Assembly (NCBI GenBank): GCA_030430755.1
Contig: JAUIKO010000006.1
Location: 1-54,330, forward strand
Direction of reading: 5' to 3'
Length of the DNA: 54,330 bases
DNA from: Fimbriimonadia bacterium
Lineage (GTDB): Bacteria > Armatimonadota > Fimbriimonadia > Fimbriimonadales > Fimbriimonadaceae
Shown: positions 35,915 through 45,858 of the stretch, one piece after another
Layout: each line of letters starts with the position of its first letter
Position numbering within the stretch: the first letter of the stretch is position 1
Notes under the pieces: generated by a model
Seen by the model: the letters and a program-made list of their open reading frames with translations, nothing else
Told to the model about the DNA's origin: nothing
The model's database searches: none
Program-made: the position numbers and the translations under genes

Positions 35915-37759
35915 ATGCAGAAAAAAGGTAATACATTTGCTAAATATACTTGGTTTCTTTTAATTTATAACATATTAGTGATATTATGGGGAGCTTACGT
36001 ACGTGCAAGTGGGTCAGGTGCCGGATGTGGTAGCCATTGGCCAGCTTGTAACGGTCAAGCTATACCTTCCTTTCAGAAATATGAAACAGTTGTTGAATTT
36101 TTTCATAGGTTGACCAGTGGTCTTACCTTGCCCTTAGTGATAGGTTTGTATGTTTATGCAGCAAAAAATTACATCAAAAATCATCAAATTCGGATGGCTG
36201 CAGCTGGTGCATTGTTTTTTACTATTGCTGAAGCTATATTAGGAGCTGGCCTTGTAAAATTTGGGCTTGTGGACAAAAATGATTCAGTCGCAAGAGCTGT
36301 TGTGATGTCCTTACACCTTTGTAACACCTTCTTGTTAACTGCCTGTTTAGGATTGTCGGCATGGCTGGCCAGCGGACGTCCAGTGATGAAGCTTAAAGGT
36401 CAGGGTCCATTGATGGTAGGTTTACTTGCCATGCTAGGTTCTATGGTTGCTCTCGGAGTTAGTGGGGCTGTAGCTGCATTAGGAGATACACTGTTTCCAG
36501 CGACTTCTATTGTGGAGGCTTTAAGGCAAGAATTGTCACCTACTGCTCACTTTTTAGTAAGACTCAAGCTTTTGCATCCGTTGATGGCTACTTGTGTGGG
36601 TTTATTCATGGTGTTGATGCTAGGGCTTGCTAGTCATTTAAGACCCTCCGTAGAACTTAAAAAATTCTCTCAAATAACTATTGCTGTTTATGCGTTACAG
36701 CTGCTCATTGGTTTGGTAAATGTTTCATTTTTGGCACCTATTGAAATTCAACTAGTGCACTTGTTATTTGCAGATATCGTTTGGGTATGCGCGGTTATTA
36801 GTACAGCAATAGCGTTAGAAAATGGTGTGCCTCAAAAAGAGTTAGAAGGAGTAAATACGAATGACGTTGTAGATGCAGCAAAAGATCTGGTTGGTGCCAA
36901 GTTATGGAAGGCATATATCACTGTAACGAAGCCTAGAGTCATTAGTTTGTTGCTTTTTACAACAATTGCAGGAGCGTTTATAGCACAGGGCGGTATGCCA
37001 GATGGATTTTTGTTGTTCATTATAACTATTGCAGGTTATATGATGGCTGGTTCTGCAAATGCCATTAACATGGTGATAGATCGGGATATTGATGCAAGGA
37101 TGAAAAGAACATCAAATAGACCAACGGTGACTCAGGTTCTTCCTTCTAGGAATGTTCTATTCTTTGCATTTTGCTTAGCAGGAATAGCATTTACAATGTT
37201 CACTGTTTTTGCTAATTTACTAAGTGCGATGTTATCTTTAGCGGGCTTGGCATTTTATGTAATTATTTATACGTTATTGTTAAAGAGAAGGACTTGGCAA
37301 AATATTGTTATTGGAGGAGCAGCAGGATCTTTTCCTCCGCTAGTAGGTTATGCAGCAGTATCTAATCAATTGAGCCCACTAGCTTGGATACTATTCGGAA
37401 TTATTTTCTTGTGGACACCTGTTCATTTTTGGGCATTAGCGATCCTTATTAAGGATGACTATGCAAAGGCTGGAGTACCTATGCTGCCAGTAGTCCATGG
37501 TGAAAAAGCAACCGTTATTCAGATATTATGTTATGCAGTTTTAACTGCAGTATTATGCATCGTTCCGTTTGTTCAAAAAGATTTAGGGCAGACTTATTTT
37601 GTTTCATCCCTTGTGTTGAACGGAGTACTTATTGCTCATTGTATTAATATTATGAAAAACCCTGAAAGACCGAAAGTTCTTTCTTTATACAAGTATTCAA
37701 TGTTATATTTAGCATTGTTATTTATGATGATCGCCATTGATAGGGCGCAAGGAATTTAA
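35915..37759 (+). CDS. Fused heme A synthase and heme O synthase (CtaA-CtaB)
   Basis: A 614-residue membrane protein with two enzymes in one chain. Residues 1 to about 300 are the COX15/CtaA heme A synthase part: cysteine pair C38 and C45 in GCGSHWPAC and H64 in FFHRLTSG, a heme-ligand histidine. Residues about 325-614 are the CtaB/UbiA-type protoheme IX farnesyltransferase with N385, D389 and D393 in NxxxDxxxD, and later KDDYAKAGVPMLPVV. Together they would turn heme B to O and O to A for the downstream oxidase. AGGAAG provides a good ribosome binding site. It begins the respiratory operon. Confidence 0.92.
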   Translation: MQKKGNTFAKYTWFLLIYNILVILWGAYVRASGSGAGCGSHWPACNGQAIPSFQKYETVVEFFHRLTSGLTLPLVIGLYVYAAKNYIKNHQIRMAAAGALFFTIAEAILGAGLVKFGLVDKNDSVARAVVMSLHLCNTFLLTACLGLSAWLASGRPVMKLKGQGPLMVGLLAMLGSMVALGVSGAVAALGDTLFPATSIVEALRQELSPTAHFLVRLKLLHPLMATCVGLFMVLMLGLASHLRPSVELKKFSQITIAVYALQLLIGLVNVSFLAPIEIQLVHLLFADIVWVCAVISTAIALENGVPQKELEGVNTNDVVDAAKDLVGAKLWKAYITVTKPRVISLLLFTTIAGAFIAQGGMPDGFLLFIITIAGYMMAGSANAINMVIDRDIDARMKRTSNRPTVTQVLPSRNVLFFAFCLAGIAFTMFTVFANLLSAMLSLAGLAFYVIIYTLLLKRRTWQNIVIGGAAGSFPPLVGYAAVSNQLSPLAWILFGIIFLWTPVHFWALAILIKDDYAKAGVPMLPVVHGEKATVIQILCYAVLTAVLCIVPFVQKDLGQTYFVSSLVLNGVLIAHCINIMKNPERPKVLSLYKYSMLYLALLFMMIAIDRAQGI

Positions 37760-37787
37760 AAAGCATGGATGAAGGTGGTAAAAAATA

Positions 37788-38534
37788 ATGGCTCAAATAT
37801 TTAGACCGAGTTCAAACACGGTAATAAGAACGGTTCTGTTTTTAGTTGCAAGCGCACCCTGGGCGCTAGGATATTTGTTATCAATGTATAGCAGATCTCC
37901 GTACAATACAAAGGTGGGTGTTCCTATGGATCAACCTATTCCGTTCAGTCACCGACACCATGCATATGAGCTTGGTATAGATTGCAGAAACTGTCATACA
38001 TCTGTAGAAAAATCATCCTTTGCAGGACTTCCTTCTACAGAGACGTGTATGCAATGCCATTCACAAATATGGACAAACAGCCCTCTTTTGGAGCCATTGC
38101 GAAAAAGTTATGAAACCGGAGTCCCTATTAAATGGAAAGTTGTAAATCGTGTTCCTGATTTTGTGCAATTTAACCATAGTATTCACGTTAATAGAGGTAT
38201 TAACTGTAATCAATGTCATGGTCCTGTTCAGCAGATGCATTTAACCTGGAAGGGTAATTCGTTTGAAATGAAATGGTGTTTGAATTGTCACAGAGAACCG
38301 GAGAAGTTTTTATACACTGCAGAGACAAATTCAGGACTATCTCCACGAGAACAAGTATTTAATTTATATATGAAGTATCAGCAAGGTGTTCCTTTAACTG
38401 CAAAAGAGCGTAGTTTAATTCGAGGGTATGACTACAGTCCTACATCGGATGAGTTGAACAAAGGAAAAACTATTGTTAAGAAGAGAGGAATTGAAAAAGA
38501 TCAGTTAGAAGACTGTTCAGTATGTCACTACTAA
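37788..38534 (+). CDS. actA: Alternative Complex III pentaheme cytochrome subunit ActA
   Basis: A 248-residue protein with an N-terminal membrane anchor (about 14-32) and five CxxCH heme-attachment motifs: CRNCH, CMQCH, CNQCH, CLNCH and CSVCH, the last at the C-terminus. This number and the place in front of the large ActB gene match ActA, the multiheme electron-transfer subunit on the outer face of Alternative Complex III, a menaquinol:electron acceptor oxidoreductase. Confidence 0.93.
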   Translation: MAQIFRPSSNTVIRTVLFLVASAPWALGYLLSMYSRSPYNTKVGVPMDQPIPFSHRHHAYELGIDCRNCHTSVEKSSFAGLPSTETCMQCHSQIWTNSPLLEPLRKSYETGVPIKWKVVNRVPDFVQFNHSIHVNRGINCNQCHGPVQQMHLTWKGNSFEMKWCLNCHREPEKFLYTAETNSGLSPREQVFNLYMKYQQGVPLTAKERSLIRGYDYSPTSDELNKGKTIVKKRGIEKDQLEDCSVCHY

Positions 38535-38556
38535 GTAGAAAGTTGGTCAAAAACGT

Positions 38557-41500
38557 ATGTTGTTAGATAAGGATCAGGATAAGATGAAAACAGAAAATCG
38601 AGAAGAATTTAGTTTAAGCATGATTAGGGAGAAGCTTGCAAACTCTCGCGGCCAAAAATATTGGCGAAGTTTAAACGAAATCGCTGAAACCGAAGAGTTT
38701 AGTTCGTGGGTTGAAGCAGAGTTTCCAAATAAATCTACAATAAAGCAGGTTGATAGAAGAGACTTCTTAAGGTTTATGGGTGCTTCTATTTTAATGGCTA
38801 GTTTAGGTGGCTGTCGATCTGTTTTCATGGAAGACCAAAACTTTGTACCATATGTAAAAAATCCAGAAGGATTGGTGCCTGGAAATCCTTTATATTATGC
38901 AAGTATGCACTCCTTAGGAGGATATGCTTCTGGGGTTCTTGTCAGATCTGATATGGGTAGACCCATGAAAGTAGATGGAAACCCAGTCTGTGGAAAAGGT
39001 ACAAACTCTGTTACTCAAGCATCGATTTTAGATATGTATGATCCAGATCGATCTAAGCAAGTTTTGGATAGAGGAGTAGTGAGTACTTGGGATTTCTTTT
39101 TCAAAGCGGTTAAAAACTACTTAGAAACGAGTAACAAAAGCGGTAAAGGGGTTAGGATATTAACCGATTTTACAAGCTCTCCAAGTTTTATAGATTTAAT
39201 GTCCAAAATTAAGAAGCAGTACCCTCATTTAGAATGGATTTCCTATGAACCAGTCTCAAGAGACAATGTTTTACAAGGTTCCCAATTAGCGTATGGGCAA
39301 GTTGTTGAAACAAATTATCATTTAAAGCATGCTAAAGTTGTTGTCTCATTTGATGCTGATTTTCTTGAATCTATGCCAGGTGCCGTTAAAATGTCTGGAG
39401 ATTTTATGGGTGCTAAGAAAATTAGAGGGAATAAAGCAGATACAAATAGATTGTATTCCTTTGAATGTGCACCTAGTTTAACTGGAGCGAATTCAGATCA
39501 TAAGTGGCCAGTAGTACCTAGTCAGATGGAATCTTTAATTGGATATATAGCCGGATTATTAGGTGTTCCAGGTGTAACTGGCGGTGCATTACCAGATAAT
39601 GTTGAAGCTAATGCGGTAGATGCATTGGTAAAAGACCTTTTGAAAAATAAAGGTAAATCAGCACTGATTGCTGGTGATTTTTTAAGTGCTGAATGTCACG
39701 CTATCGTACATGGTATGAATGATGTATTACAGAATGTGGGTTCTACAGTAATGTATAACAAACCTGTGGTGCATGAAGCTGAAAAAAGTTATGAATCATT
39801 ACAAAAACTTACGCATGATATGAGTAATGGTATGGTAGATGTGTTGTTAATTATGGGAACAAACCCAGTGTTTACAGCTCCTGCAGATTTAAATTTTTCA
39901 GAGCAGCTTAAAAAGGTTAAGCTTAAAGCATACTTAGGAATCCATGAGGATGAAACTAGCAAGTGTTGTGACTGGGTACTTCCTAGCACTCATTATTTAG
40001 AGACCTGGGGCGATGGAAGATCTTCTGATGGTACTGTATGTTTGGCTCAACCACTTATTAGTAGTCCGCTTTATTCATCATGTAAATCGAAAGAGTCTGT
40101 ATTATCGAGATTATTTCTACCTTTGGGAAGTATGAAATCTAAATTCGAAGAGCCTTTTGCTAGTGAAGAGATAGTAAATAATTTTTGGATGGAACAATTA
40201 GGTTCAGTATCTTATCAAAAAAATTGGAAAAAGTCATTAGAAAAGGGTGTGGTTTCAGGCACATCTCTGCCAACGGTAAATGTTTCTCTAAACTTAAGAT
40301 TGAATGTTAGAACTGATTTAGGAGATCAGGGTTTAGAAGTTATGTTTAGGCCGGATCCTACTATTTATGACGGAAGATATGCTAATAATGGTTGGTTACA
40401 AGAATTACCAAAACCTTTAACCAAATTAACTTGGGACAATACCGTTCAAGTTAGTGCAAAACTGGCTGAACGAGAGGGATTAAAACCAGAAGATGTCGTT
40501 TTATTAGAGTTAGAAGGAAGATCAATCGAAGCTCCTATTTGGATTGTTCCTGGTCAACCAGATAATACAGTCCTTCTTCATTTAGGATATGGAAGGGATA
40601 TGAACGGTTTGGTTGCAGAAGGTGCTGGTTTTGATGCATATAAGTTAAGAAATTCTAATGATGTATGGAATGCAGCGGGTATCAAGCTTTCGAAAACGGG
40701 GAAACGGTACGATCTAGCAAGTACTCAGATGCATCAAAATATGGAGGGTAGAGATCTTGTAAGAACAGGTTCTGTAGCAGAATTATCTAAAAACCCTTCT
40801 TTTGAACCGGAAGGTGTTCATCATAGAAAACCCATGAACTTATATCCAGATAATATCTTTGAAGATAAAGGGTATCAGTGGGCAATGGTTATAGATTTAA
40901 ACCAGTGTACAGGTTGTGGGTCTTGTGTGACTTCTTGTCAGGTAGAAAATAACATTCCTGTCATAGGGAAAGACCAGACGCGCAGAGGAAGACACATGCA
41001 CTGGATAAGAGTGGATACCTATTTTGGACCACGATCGGGAGAGGCTAATCTAGATAATCCGTCTGTTCACTTTCAACCTATAACATGTATGCATTGTGAG
41101 AAAGCACCTTGTGAGCCTGTGTGTCCAGTTGGTGCAACAAACCACAGTCATGAAGGTCTAAATCAAATGGTATATAACAGGTGTATTGGTACAAGATATT
41201 GTGCTAATAACTGTCCGTATAAAGTAAGGAAATTTAATTATCTTAACTTTGGTGATAATGTAGATTATCCAACCAAGAATCTTCTTAATAATCCTAGAGT
41301 TACCGTTCGTGGAAGAGGTGTCATGGAAAAATGTTCATTCTGTGTACAACGCATTAACGCTGCTAGGATAACTGCAAAAAAAGAAAATCGCAAAATAAGA
41401 GATGGGGAAATTGTTGTTGCTTGTCAAGAATCTTGTACAACGAATGCAATTTATTTTGGTGACAAGAATGATCCTAATAGCGAAGTTTCTAAAATGAGAA

Positions 41501-41604
41501 AAGAGCCACGAAATTATGTGTTGCTTGAAGAATTAAACGTACGTCCAAGGACATCTTTCCTTGGAAGAGTAAGAAATCCAAATCCAGAGATTGAGGCATT
41601 ATAA
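38557..41604 (+). CDS. actB: Alternative Complex III subunit ActB (molybdopterin-like and Fe-S fused)
   Basis: A 1015-residue protein. Residues about 68-85 are a twin-arginine-type signal (RRDFLRFMG) ending LGGC. The following 600 residues resemble the molybdopterin-enzyme fold but serve structurally in ActB. The C-terminal 250 residues are a ferredoxin-like domain with cysteine groups CTGCGSC, CMHCEKAPCEPVC, CIGTRYCANNC and CSFC plus CQESC. These suit three 4Fe-4S and one 3Fe-4S clusters. ATG at 38557 or 38584 can start it. Its stop overlaps the actC ATG by one base. Confidence 0.93.
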   Translation: MLLDKDQDKMKTENREEFSLSMIREKLANSRGQKYWRSLNEIAETEEFSSWVEAEFPNKSTIKQVDRRDFLRFMGASILMASLGGCRSVFMEDQNFVPYVKNPEGLVPGNPLYYASMHSLGGYASGVLVRSDMGRPMKVDGNPVCGKGTNSVTQASILDMYDPDRSKQVLDRGVVSTWDFFFKAVKNYLETSNKSGKGVRILTDFTSSPSFIDLMSKIKKQYPHLEWISYEPVSRDNVLQGSQLAYGQVVETNYHLKHAKVVVSFDADFLESMPGAVKMSGDFMGAKKIRGNKADTNRLYSFECAPSLTGANSDHKWPVVPSQMESLIGYIAGLLGVPGVTGGALPDNVEANAVDALVKDLLKNKGKSALIAGDFLSAECHAIVHGMNDVLQNVGSTVMYNKPVVHEAEKSYESLQKLTHDMSNGMVDVLLIMGTNPVFTAPADLNFSEQLKKVKLKAYLGIHEDETSKCCDWVLPSTHYLETWGDGRSSDGTVCLAQPLISSPLYSSCKSKESVLSRLFLPLGSMKSKFEEPFASEEIVNNFWMEQLGSVSYQKNWKKSLEKGVVSGTSLPTVNVSLNLRLNVRTDLGDQGLEVMFRPDPTIYDGRYANNGWLQELPKPLTKLTWDNTVQVSAKLAEREGLKPEDVVLLELEGRSIEAPIWIVPGQPDNTVLLHLGYGRDMNGLVAEGAGFDAYKLRNSNDVWNAAGIKLSKTGKRYDLASTQMHQNMEGRDLVRTGSVAELSKNPSFEPEGVHHRKPMNLYPDNIFEDKGYQWAMVIDLNQCTGCGSCVTSCQVENNIPVIGKDQTRRGRHMHWIRVDTYFGPRSGEANLDNPSVHFQPITCMHCEKAPCEPVCPVGATNHSHEGLNQMVYNRCIGTRYCANNCPYKVRKFNYLNFGDNVDYPTKNLLNNPRVTVRGRGVMEKCSFCVQRINAARITAKKENRKIRDGEIVVACQESCTTNAIYFGDKNDPNSEVSKMRKEPRNYVLLEELNVRPRTSFLGRVRNPNPEIEAL

Positions 41605-43028
41605 TGGCTACGGAAACAAAATATGAAGAAAAATATAACGAACCGATTCTGACTGGAAATCAGTCTCATGAGGTGATTACCGATCGTATCGGTTCTATTG
41701 TATTAAGTCAGGAAAAACATCCTAATATATGGTGGGGATTTATAGCTTTTGGAGTTATGTTTACTCCTGTATTAGTTTTTTCTATAGCTTATTTAGTTTA
41801 TAAAGGTATTGGCATTTGGGGAAACAATCAACCGGTAGCTTGGGCATGTGATATTATTAATTTTGTCTGGTGGATAGGTATTGGTCACGCAGGTACTCTG
41901 ATTTCTGCTATTTTGCTTTTGTTTCGGCAGCAGTGGAGAAACTCTATTAACAGATTTGCTGAGGCTATGACTATATTTGCGGTTATGTGCGCAGGGTTAT
42001 ATCCGCTTCTTCACACAGGAAGGCCATGGGTAGATTACTGGATTTTTCCATATCCAAATATTTTAGGGATGTGGCCTCAATTTCGTAGCCCGCTAGTTTG
42101 GGACGTATTTGCGATTTCGACATATTTTACCGTCTCCTTGTTGTTTTGGTATATAGGATTGATCCCGGATTTCGCTACCATGCGAGATAAAACAAAGGGT
42201 GGAGTTGCTCAAAAAATATATGGAGTATTAGCCATGGGATGGAGAGGTTCAGCAAGACATTGGCATCGTTATGAAGCGTCATATTTAATTCTTGCAGGTT
42301 TATCTACTCCGCTTGTTCTGTCTGTACACTCAATCGTTTCGTTAGACTTCGCTGTTTCAATTCTTCCTGGTTGGAACGTAACGGTGTTCCCACCCTACTT
42401 TGTAGCAGGAGCGGTGTTTGCAGGATTCGCGATGGTGCTTCTATTTATGATTCCTATTCGAAAATGGTACCACCTAGAAGACTATGTAACCATACGTCAT
42501 ATTGACTGGATGTCTAAAGTTATGTTAACGACTGGACTCATTGTATTCTATGGATACATTCTAGAAATGTTCTACTGTTGGTATAGTGGGAATATTTATG
42601 AAATCTATCTTTGTATTAACAGATTGAGTGGACCTTATGCGCTTTCTTATTACGCCTTAATATTCTGTAATGGAATTGCACCTCAGATACTTTGGTCTCC
42701 TAAAATGAGAAGGAATATTCCTGTTGTATTTACAGTAGCGATCATTATAAGTATAGGGATGTGGTTAGAACGATTTGTTATTATTCCTGTAAGTTTGCAT
42801 CGAGATTTCTTGCCATCATCTTGGGGTATGTACTATCCTACTTTCTGGGATTATTCAATGTTCTTAGGTACGATGGGATTCTTCACTCTATTGATGTTCT
42901 TGTTTATTAGGTTTGTTCCTATGTTAAACATATTTGAAATGAGAGATCTGCTATATAAATTAAACATCGATCCGAGTAAAGGTGCAGGACATACAAATGT
43001 TGAAAGTAGCAAGAAAGGAGGTAACTAG
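41604..43028 (+). CDS. actC: Alternative Complex III quinol-binding membrane subunit ActC
   Basis: A 474-residue NrfD-family protein with about ten membrane helices. Segments such as WWIGIGHAGTLISAILLL, HTGRPW and RHWHRYEASYLILAGLSTPLVLSVHS are typical of ActC. It holds the likely menaquinol oxidation site. The ATG overlaps the actB stop codon (ATAATGG), which points to coupled translation. Confidence 0.94.
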   Translation: MATETKYEEKYNEPILTGNQSHEVITDRIGSIVLSQEKHPNIWWGFIAFGVMFTPVLVFSIAYLVYKGIGIWGNNQPVAWACDIINFVWWIGIGHAGTLISAILLLFRQQWRNSINRFAEAMTIFAVMCAGLYPLLHTGRPWVDYWIFPYPNILGMWPQFRSPLVWDVFAISTYFTVSLLFWYIGLIPDFATMRDKTKGGVAQKIYGVLAMGWRGSARHWHRYEASYLILAGLSTPLVLSVHSIVSLDFAVSILPGWNVTVFPPYFVAGAVFAGFAMVLLFMIPIRKWYHLEDYVTIRHIDWMSKVMLTTGLIVFYGYILEMFYCWYSGNIYEIYLCINRLSGPYALSYYALIFCNGIAPQILWSPKMRRNIPVVFTVAIIISIGMWLERFVIIPVSLHRDFLPSSWGMYYPTFWDYSMFLGTMGFFTLLMFLFIRFVPMLNIFEMRDLLYKLNIDPSKGAGHTNVESSKKGGN

Positions 43029-43030
43029 GT

Positions 43031-43591
43031 ATGGAAGCAAAAAAAGGTCCTTATTTATATGGTTTGATAGCAGAATTTAATAACGAACATGAGGTTGTAG
43101 AGGCTGCTAAAAAAGTTAAATCTGCAGGATATACCAAAACAGATGCATTTTCACCTTTTCCGATGCATGCCATTGATCATGCGTTAGGTATTTGGGATCC
43201 TCGTATTAAATGGTTTATATTTTGCGGAGGTTTATTTGGATGTATATTTGGTTTTTCCATGCAAAGTTACATTTCTGCAATAGACTATCCCTTAAATGTT
43301 GGAGGGAGGCCTATGATTAGTTGGCCTCAGTTTATACCAGTAACATTTGAATGTACTATTTTAGGTGCTGCTTTAACTGCAGTGTTTGGAATGATGGCAT
43401 TAAATGGTCTACCTCAGCTTTATCATCCAGTATTTAGTGTTCCAGGATTTGAAAGAGCATCTCAAGATAAATTCTTTTTGTATATAGAATCTAAAGATCC
43501 TAAGTTTCAGCTTGAAGCGACAAAAAAACTATTAGAAGAGCTTGGACCAAATGCAGTTAGTATTGTGGAAGATATGAGGGATGATCATTAG
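43031..43591 (+). CDS. actD: Alternative Complex III subunit ActD
   Basis: A 186-residue protein with two membrane helices (about 61-80 and 105-125). It begins with a soluble region containing YGLIAEFNNEHEVVEAAKKVKSAGY and has the family segment FTKTDAFSPFPMHAIDHALG-like (here AFSPFPMHAIDHALG). AAGGAGG lies upstream of the ATG. ActD has no cofactor and is a structural subunit. Confidence 0.92.
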   Translation: MEAKKGPYLYGLIAEFNNEHEVVEAAKKVKSAGYTKTDAFSPFPMHAIDHALGIWDPRIKWFIFCGGLFGCIFGFSMQSYISAIDYPLNVGGRPMISWPQFIPVTFECTILGAALTAVFGMMALNGLPQLYHPVFSVPGFERASQDKFFLYIESKDPKFQLEATKKLLEELGPNAVSIVEDMRDDH

Positions 43592-43603
43592 GAAGTGAGG
43601 AAC

Positions 43604-44230
43604 ATGCATAAGAATCGGAAACGTTGTATGAATATAAAAGAATTAGGATTGACACTATTAATAATGACAGCAGGATTAGGTTGTCATACTGATATGTGGA
43701 TTCAACCAAGATTAAAGCCGATGCATGAGAGCAATCTATTTCCTGGGGATCAAGGATCTAGACCTTTACCAGCAAATACGGTTGCTGCAGGTGGACTGAG
43801 AGAAAATAATGAGTTTTTTACAGGAAGAAGCAATGGTAAATTAGTGGACAAATTTCCAATGCCGATCTCAAAAAAGCTGCTAGATACAGGACAAGAGAAA
43901 TATAACATTTTCTGTTCACACTGTCATGGTGCTCTTGGAGATGGAAATGGGATGATTACTCAAAGAGGTTTGGTTTTAGCTAGAAAACCACCGAGTTATC
44001 ATACTGATCGGTTAAGAAATATGCCTGTAGGCCATTTTTACGAAACCATTACGAATGGATACGGCACTATGCTAGGATTGGCAGAAAGAGTAGAACCAGA
44101 AGACAGATGGGCCATATCAGCATATATTAGAGTCTTGCAGATGAGTCAGAACGGTAGATTGTCTGATGTGCCTAAAGAAGAGTTAACCAGTCTATTAAAA
44201 GAAGTTAGTACGAAATCAGAGAGTCAATAA
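43604..44230 (+). CDS. actE: Alternative Complex III monoheme cytochrome c lipoprotein ActE
   Basis: A protein of about 208 residues with a lipobox signal (TAGLGC) and a single CSHCH heme motif, followed by methionine-containing segments NMPVGHF and GTMLG where the axial ligand should lie. ActE is thought to pass electrons to the oxidase. Possible starts are GTG 43595, ATG 43604 and ATG 43628; the last has the best Shine-Dalgarno spacing and a short signal peptide. Confidence 0.92.
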   Translation: MHKNRKRCMNIKELGLTLLIMTAGLGCHTDMWIQPRLKPMHESNLFPGDQGSRPLPANTVAAGGLRENNEFFTGRSNGKLVDKFPMPISKKLLDTGQEKYNIFCSHCHGALGDGNGMITQRGLVLARKPPSYHTDRLRNMPVGHFYETITNGYGTMLGLAERVEPEDRWAISAYIRVLQMSQNGRLSDVPKEELTSLLKEVSTKSESQ

Positions 44231-44234
44231 AAAA

Positions 44235-45416
44235 ATGGCAGGAATTATGAAAAACACAGATCATATAGAAACAAGACTAGATGCGGTTAGAATGCCAGCA
44301 CTAATGCTTGGTCTAGTAGGTTTAGGTGCATGTGCATATAGTTATTCTTTAGATCCAAAGAACATGCTTGCATCGTATTTATACGCACTAATGGTGTGGG
44401 TGAGTTTAACATTGGGTTGTTTTGGCATAAGCTTGTTACACCATGTAGTTAGAGGTAAATGGGGATTGTCATTACTAAGGTTAGTGGAAGCAGGTGGAGG
44501 ACATCTAAACTTATTGACAATGGGAGCCTTATTTACTCCTATTCTATTGAATATGCAGACTCTCTATAAGTGGGCAATACCTGAAGTTCTTGCTCATGAT
44601 CATGTTTTGCAACATAAGGCAATTTATCTAAATGTTCCTTTTTTTGTTGGAAGAACTGTATTCTTTTTCTTATCTTGGGCATTCGTTGCATGGGTATTGA
44701 GAAGATCTACTTTAAGACAAGATGAAACGAATAACGATGCAGAATACGCATGGAGAACCAATATAGCGACACCTACTTTGGTCTATTTTGTATTAAGTAT
44801 TACTTCTGCTATAACCGACTGGGTGATGTCATTGGATGCACACTGGTTTTCTACGATGTATGGAGTTTGGTTTATCGTTGGACAAGGATTAATTACTATG
44901 GCATTTTGTACGTATATTATCTGTTCAAAAAGAGACTGCTCACCATATAAGGATTTTGTAAATCCTGATCTTACTAAAGATCTAGGTAATTTCATGTTTA
45001 TGTTTACAATGTTATGGGGGTATACATCTTTATCTCAATATCTGATTATATGGTCTGGTAACTTGCCAGAATTTATTAGCTATTATGTTGATAGAGCTGA
45101 AGGATATTGGAATGTCATGGGTGCGTTTAATATCGTATCTCAATTTTTCATTCCGTTTATATTACTCCTTGCACCAAGAACAAAAGCTTTGCCTAATATG
45201 CTAATTAAGGTAGCTGGATGGATATTCTTTGTAAGATTGTTAGATTTATACTGGAATGTTATACCGACAATCCGAAGTTCAGGATTTCACTGGACAGATA
45301 TTGCAGCTGTTGTTGGTATCGGAGGTGTTTGGTTCTTTGTTTTTGGAACTGAAGTTGTTAAGGCACGCTTAACACCTCAGTATGATAAAAGATTAACAGA
45401 GGTAGCTCACCACTAA
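44235..45416 (+). CDS. actF: Alternative Complex III membrane subunit ActF
   Basis: A 393-residue NrfD-like integral membrane protein with about ten helices, the second such subunit of the complex after ActC. Segments AITDWVMSLDAHWFSTMYGVW and FMFTMLWGYTSLSQYLIIWSGNLPE are characteristic of ActF. It follows actE by 4 bases and is followed by a small membrane protein gene after 13 bases. Confidence 0.94.
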   Translation: MAGIMKNTDHIETRLDAVRMPALMLGLVGLGACAYSYSLDPKNMLASYLYALMVWVSLTLGCFGISLLHHVVRGKWGLSLLRLVEAGGGHLNLLTMGALFTPILLNMQTLYKWAIPEVLAHDHVLQHKAIYLNVPFFVGRTVFFFLSWAFVAWVLRRSTLRQDETNNDAEYAWRTNIATPTLVYFVLSITSAITDWVMSLDAHWFSTMYGVWFIVGQGLITMAFCTYIICSKRDCSPYKDFVNPDLTKDLGNFMFMFTMLWGYTSLSQYLIIWSGNLPEFISYYVDRAEGYWNVMGAFNIVSQFFIPFILLLAPRTKALPNMLIKVAGWIFFVRLLDLYWNVIPTIRSSGFHWTDIAAVVGIGGVWFFVFGTEVVKARLTPQYDKRLTEVAHH

Positions 45417-45429
45417 GAAGGGGATTCAC

Positions 45430-45858
45430 ATGATGCATAATGAACATAATAAAAAACCTTTAACTGAGAAAGAGATTAATGAATTAAGAAACCAGAAAAT
45501 AGAGAGGACTGATATTGATTTTGGTGCCTTATGGAAGTCTATTGCTTGGTTTATGGTTTTTACTATTTCTGGAATAGGTGTTGTAGGATTGATGTACAAA
45601 TACTGGAAACCAGAGGATAGTACATCATCATTACCTGTTAGCCAGAAGCGCATTCCAAAAGAATTAACGTTACAAACGAACGTAACTGTTATAACTGATA
45701 TTAATGAATTAAGAGAAAAAGAGAATAGGCTATTAAATAGTTATGGATGGGCTGATAAGAAAAAAGGCATTGTGCGCATTCCTATTCAGCAGGCCAAAGA
45801 TAAATTTTTAGACTTAAATCACACTAAAAAAGATTACAAAAGTGGAGCCAATCATTGA
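45430..45858 (+). CDS. Small single-helix membrane protein of act-cox clusters
   Basis: A 142-residue protein with a membrane helix at about 40-58. The C-terminal half has LQTNVTVITDINELREKENRLLNSYGW, then KGIVRIPIQQAK, a pattern I recall in small proteins encoded between Alternative Complex III genes and sco in other bacteria. Its function is not known; an assembly or accessory role is inferred from position. Its stop codon overlaps the sco ATG by one base (TGATG). Confidence 0.75.
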   Translation: MMHNEHNKKPLTEKEINELRNQKIERTDIDFGALWKSIAWFMVFTISGIGVVGLMYKYWKPEDSTSSLPVSQKRIPKELTLQTNVTVITDINELREKENRLLNSYGWADKKKGIVRIPIQQAKDKFLDLNHTKKDYKSGANH

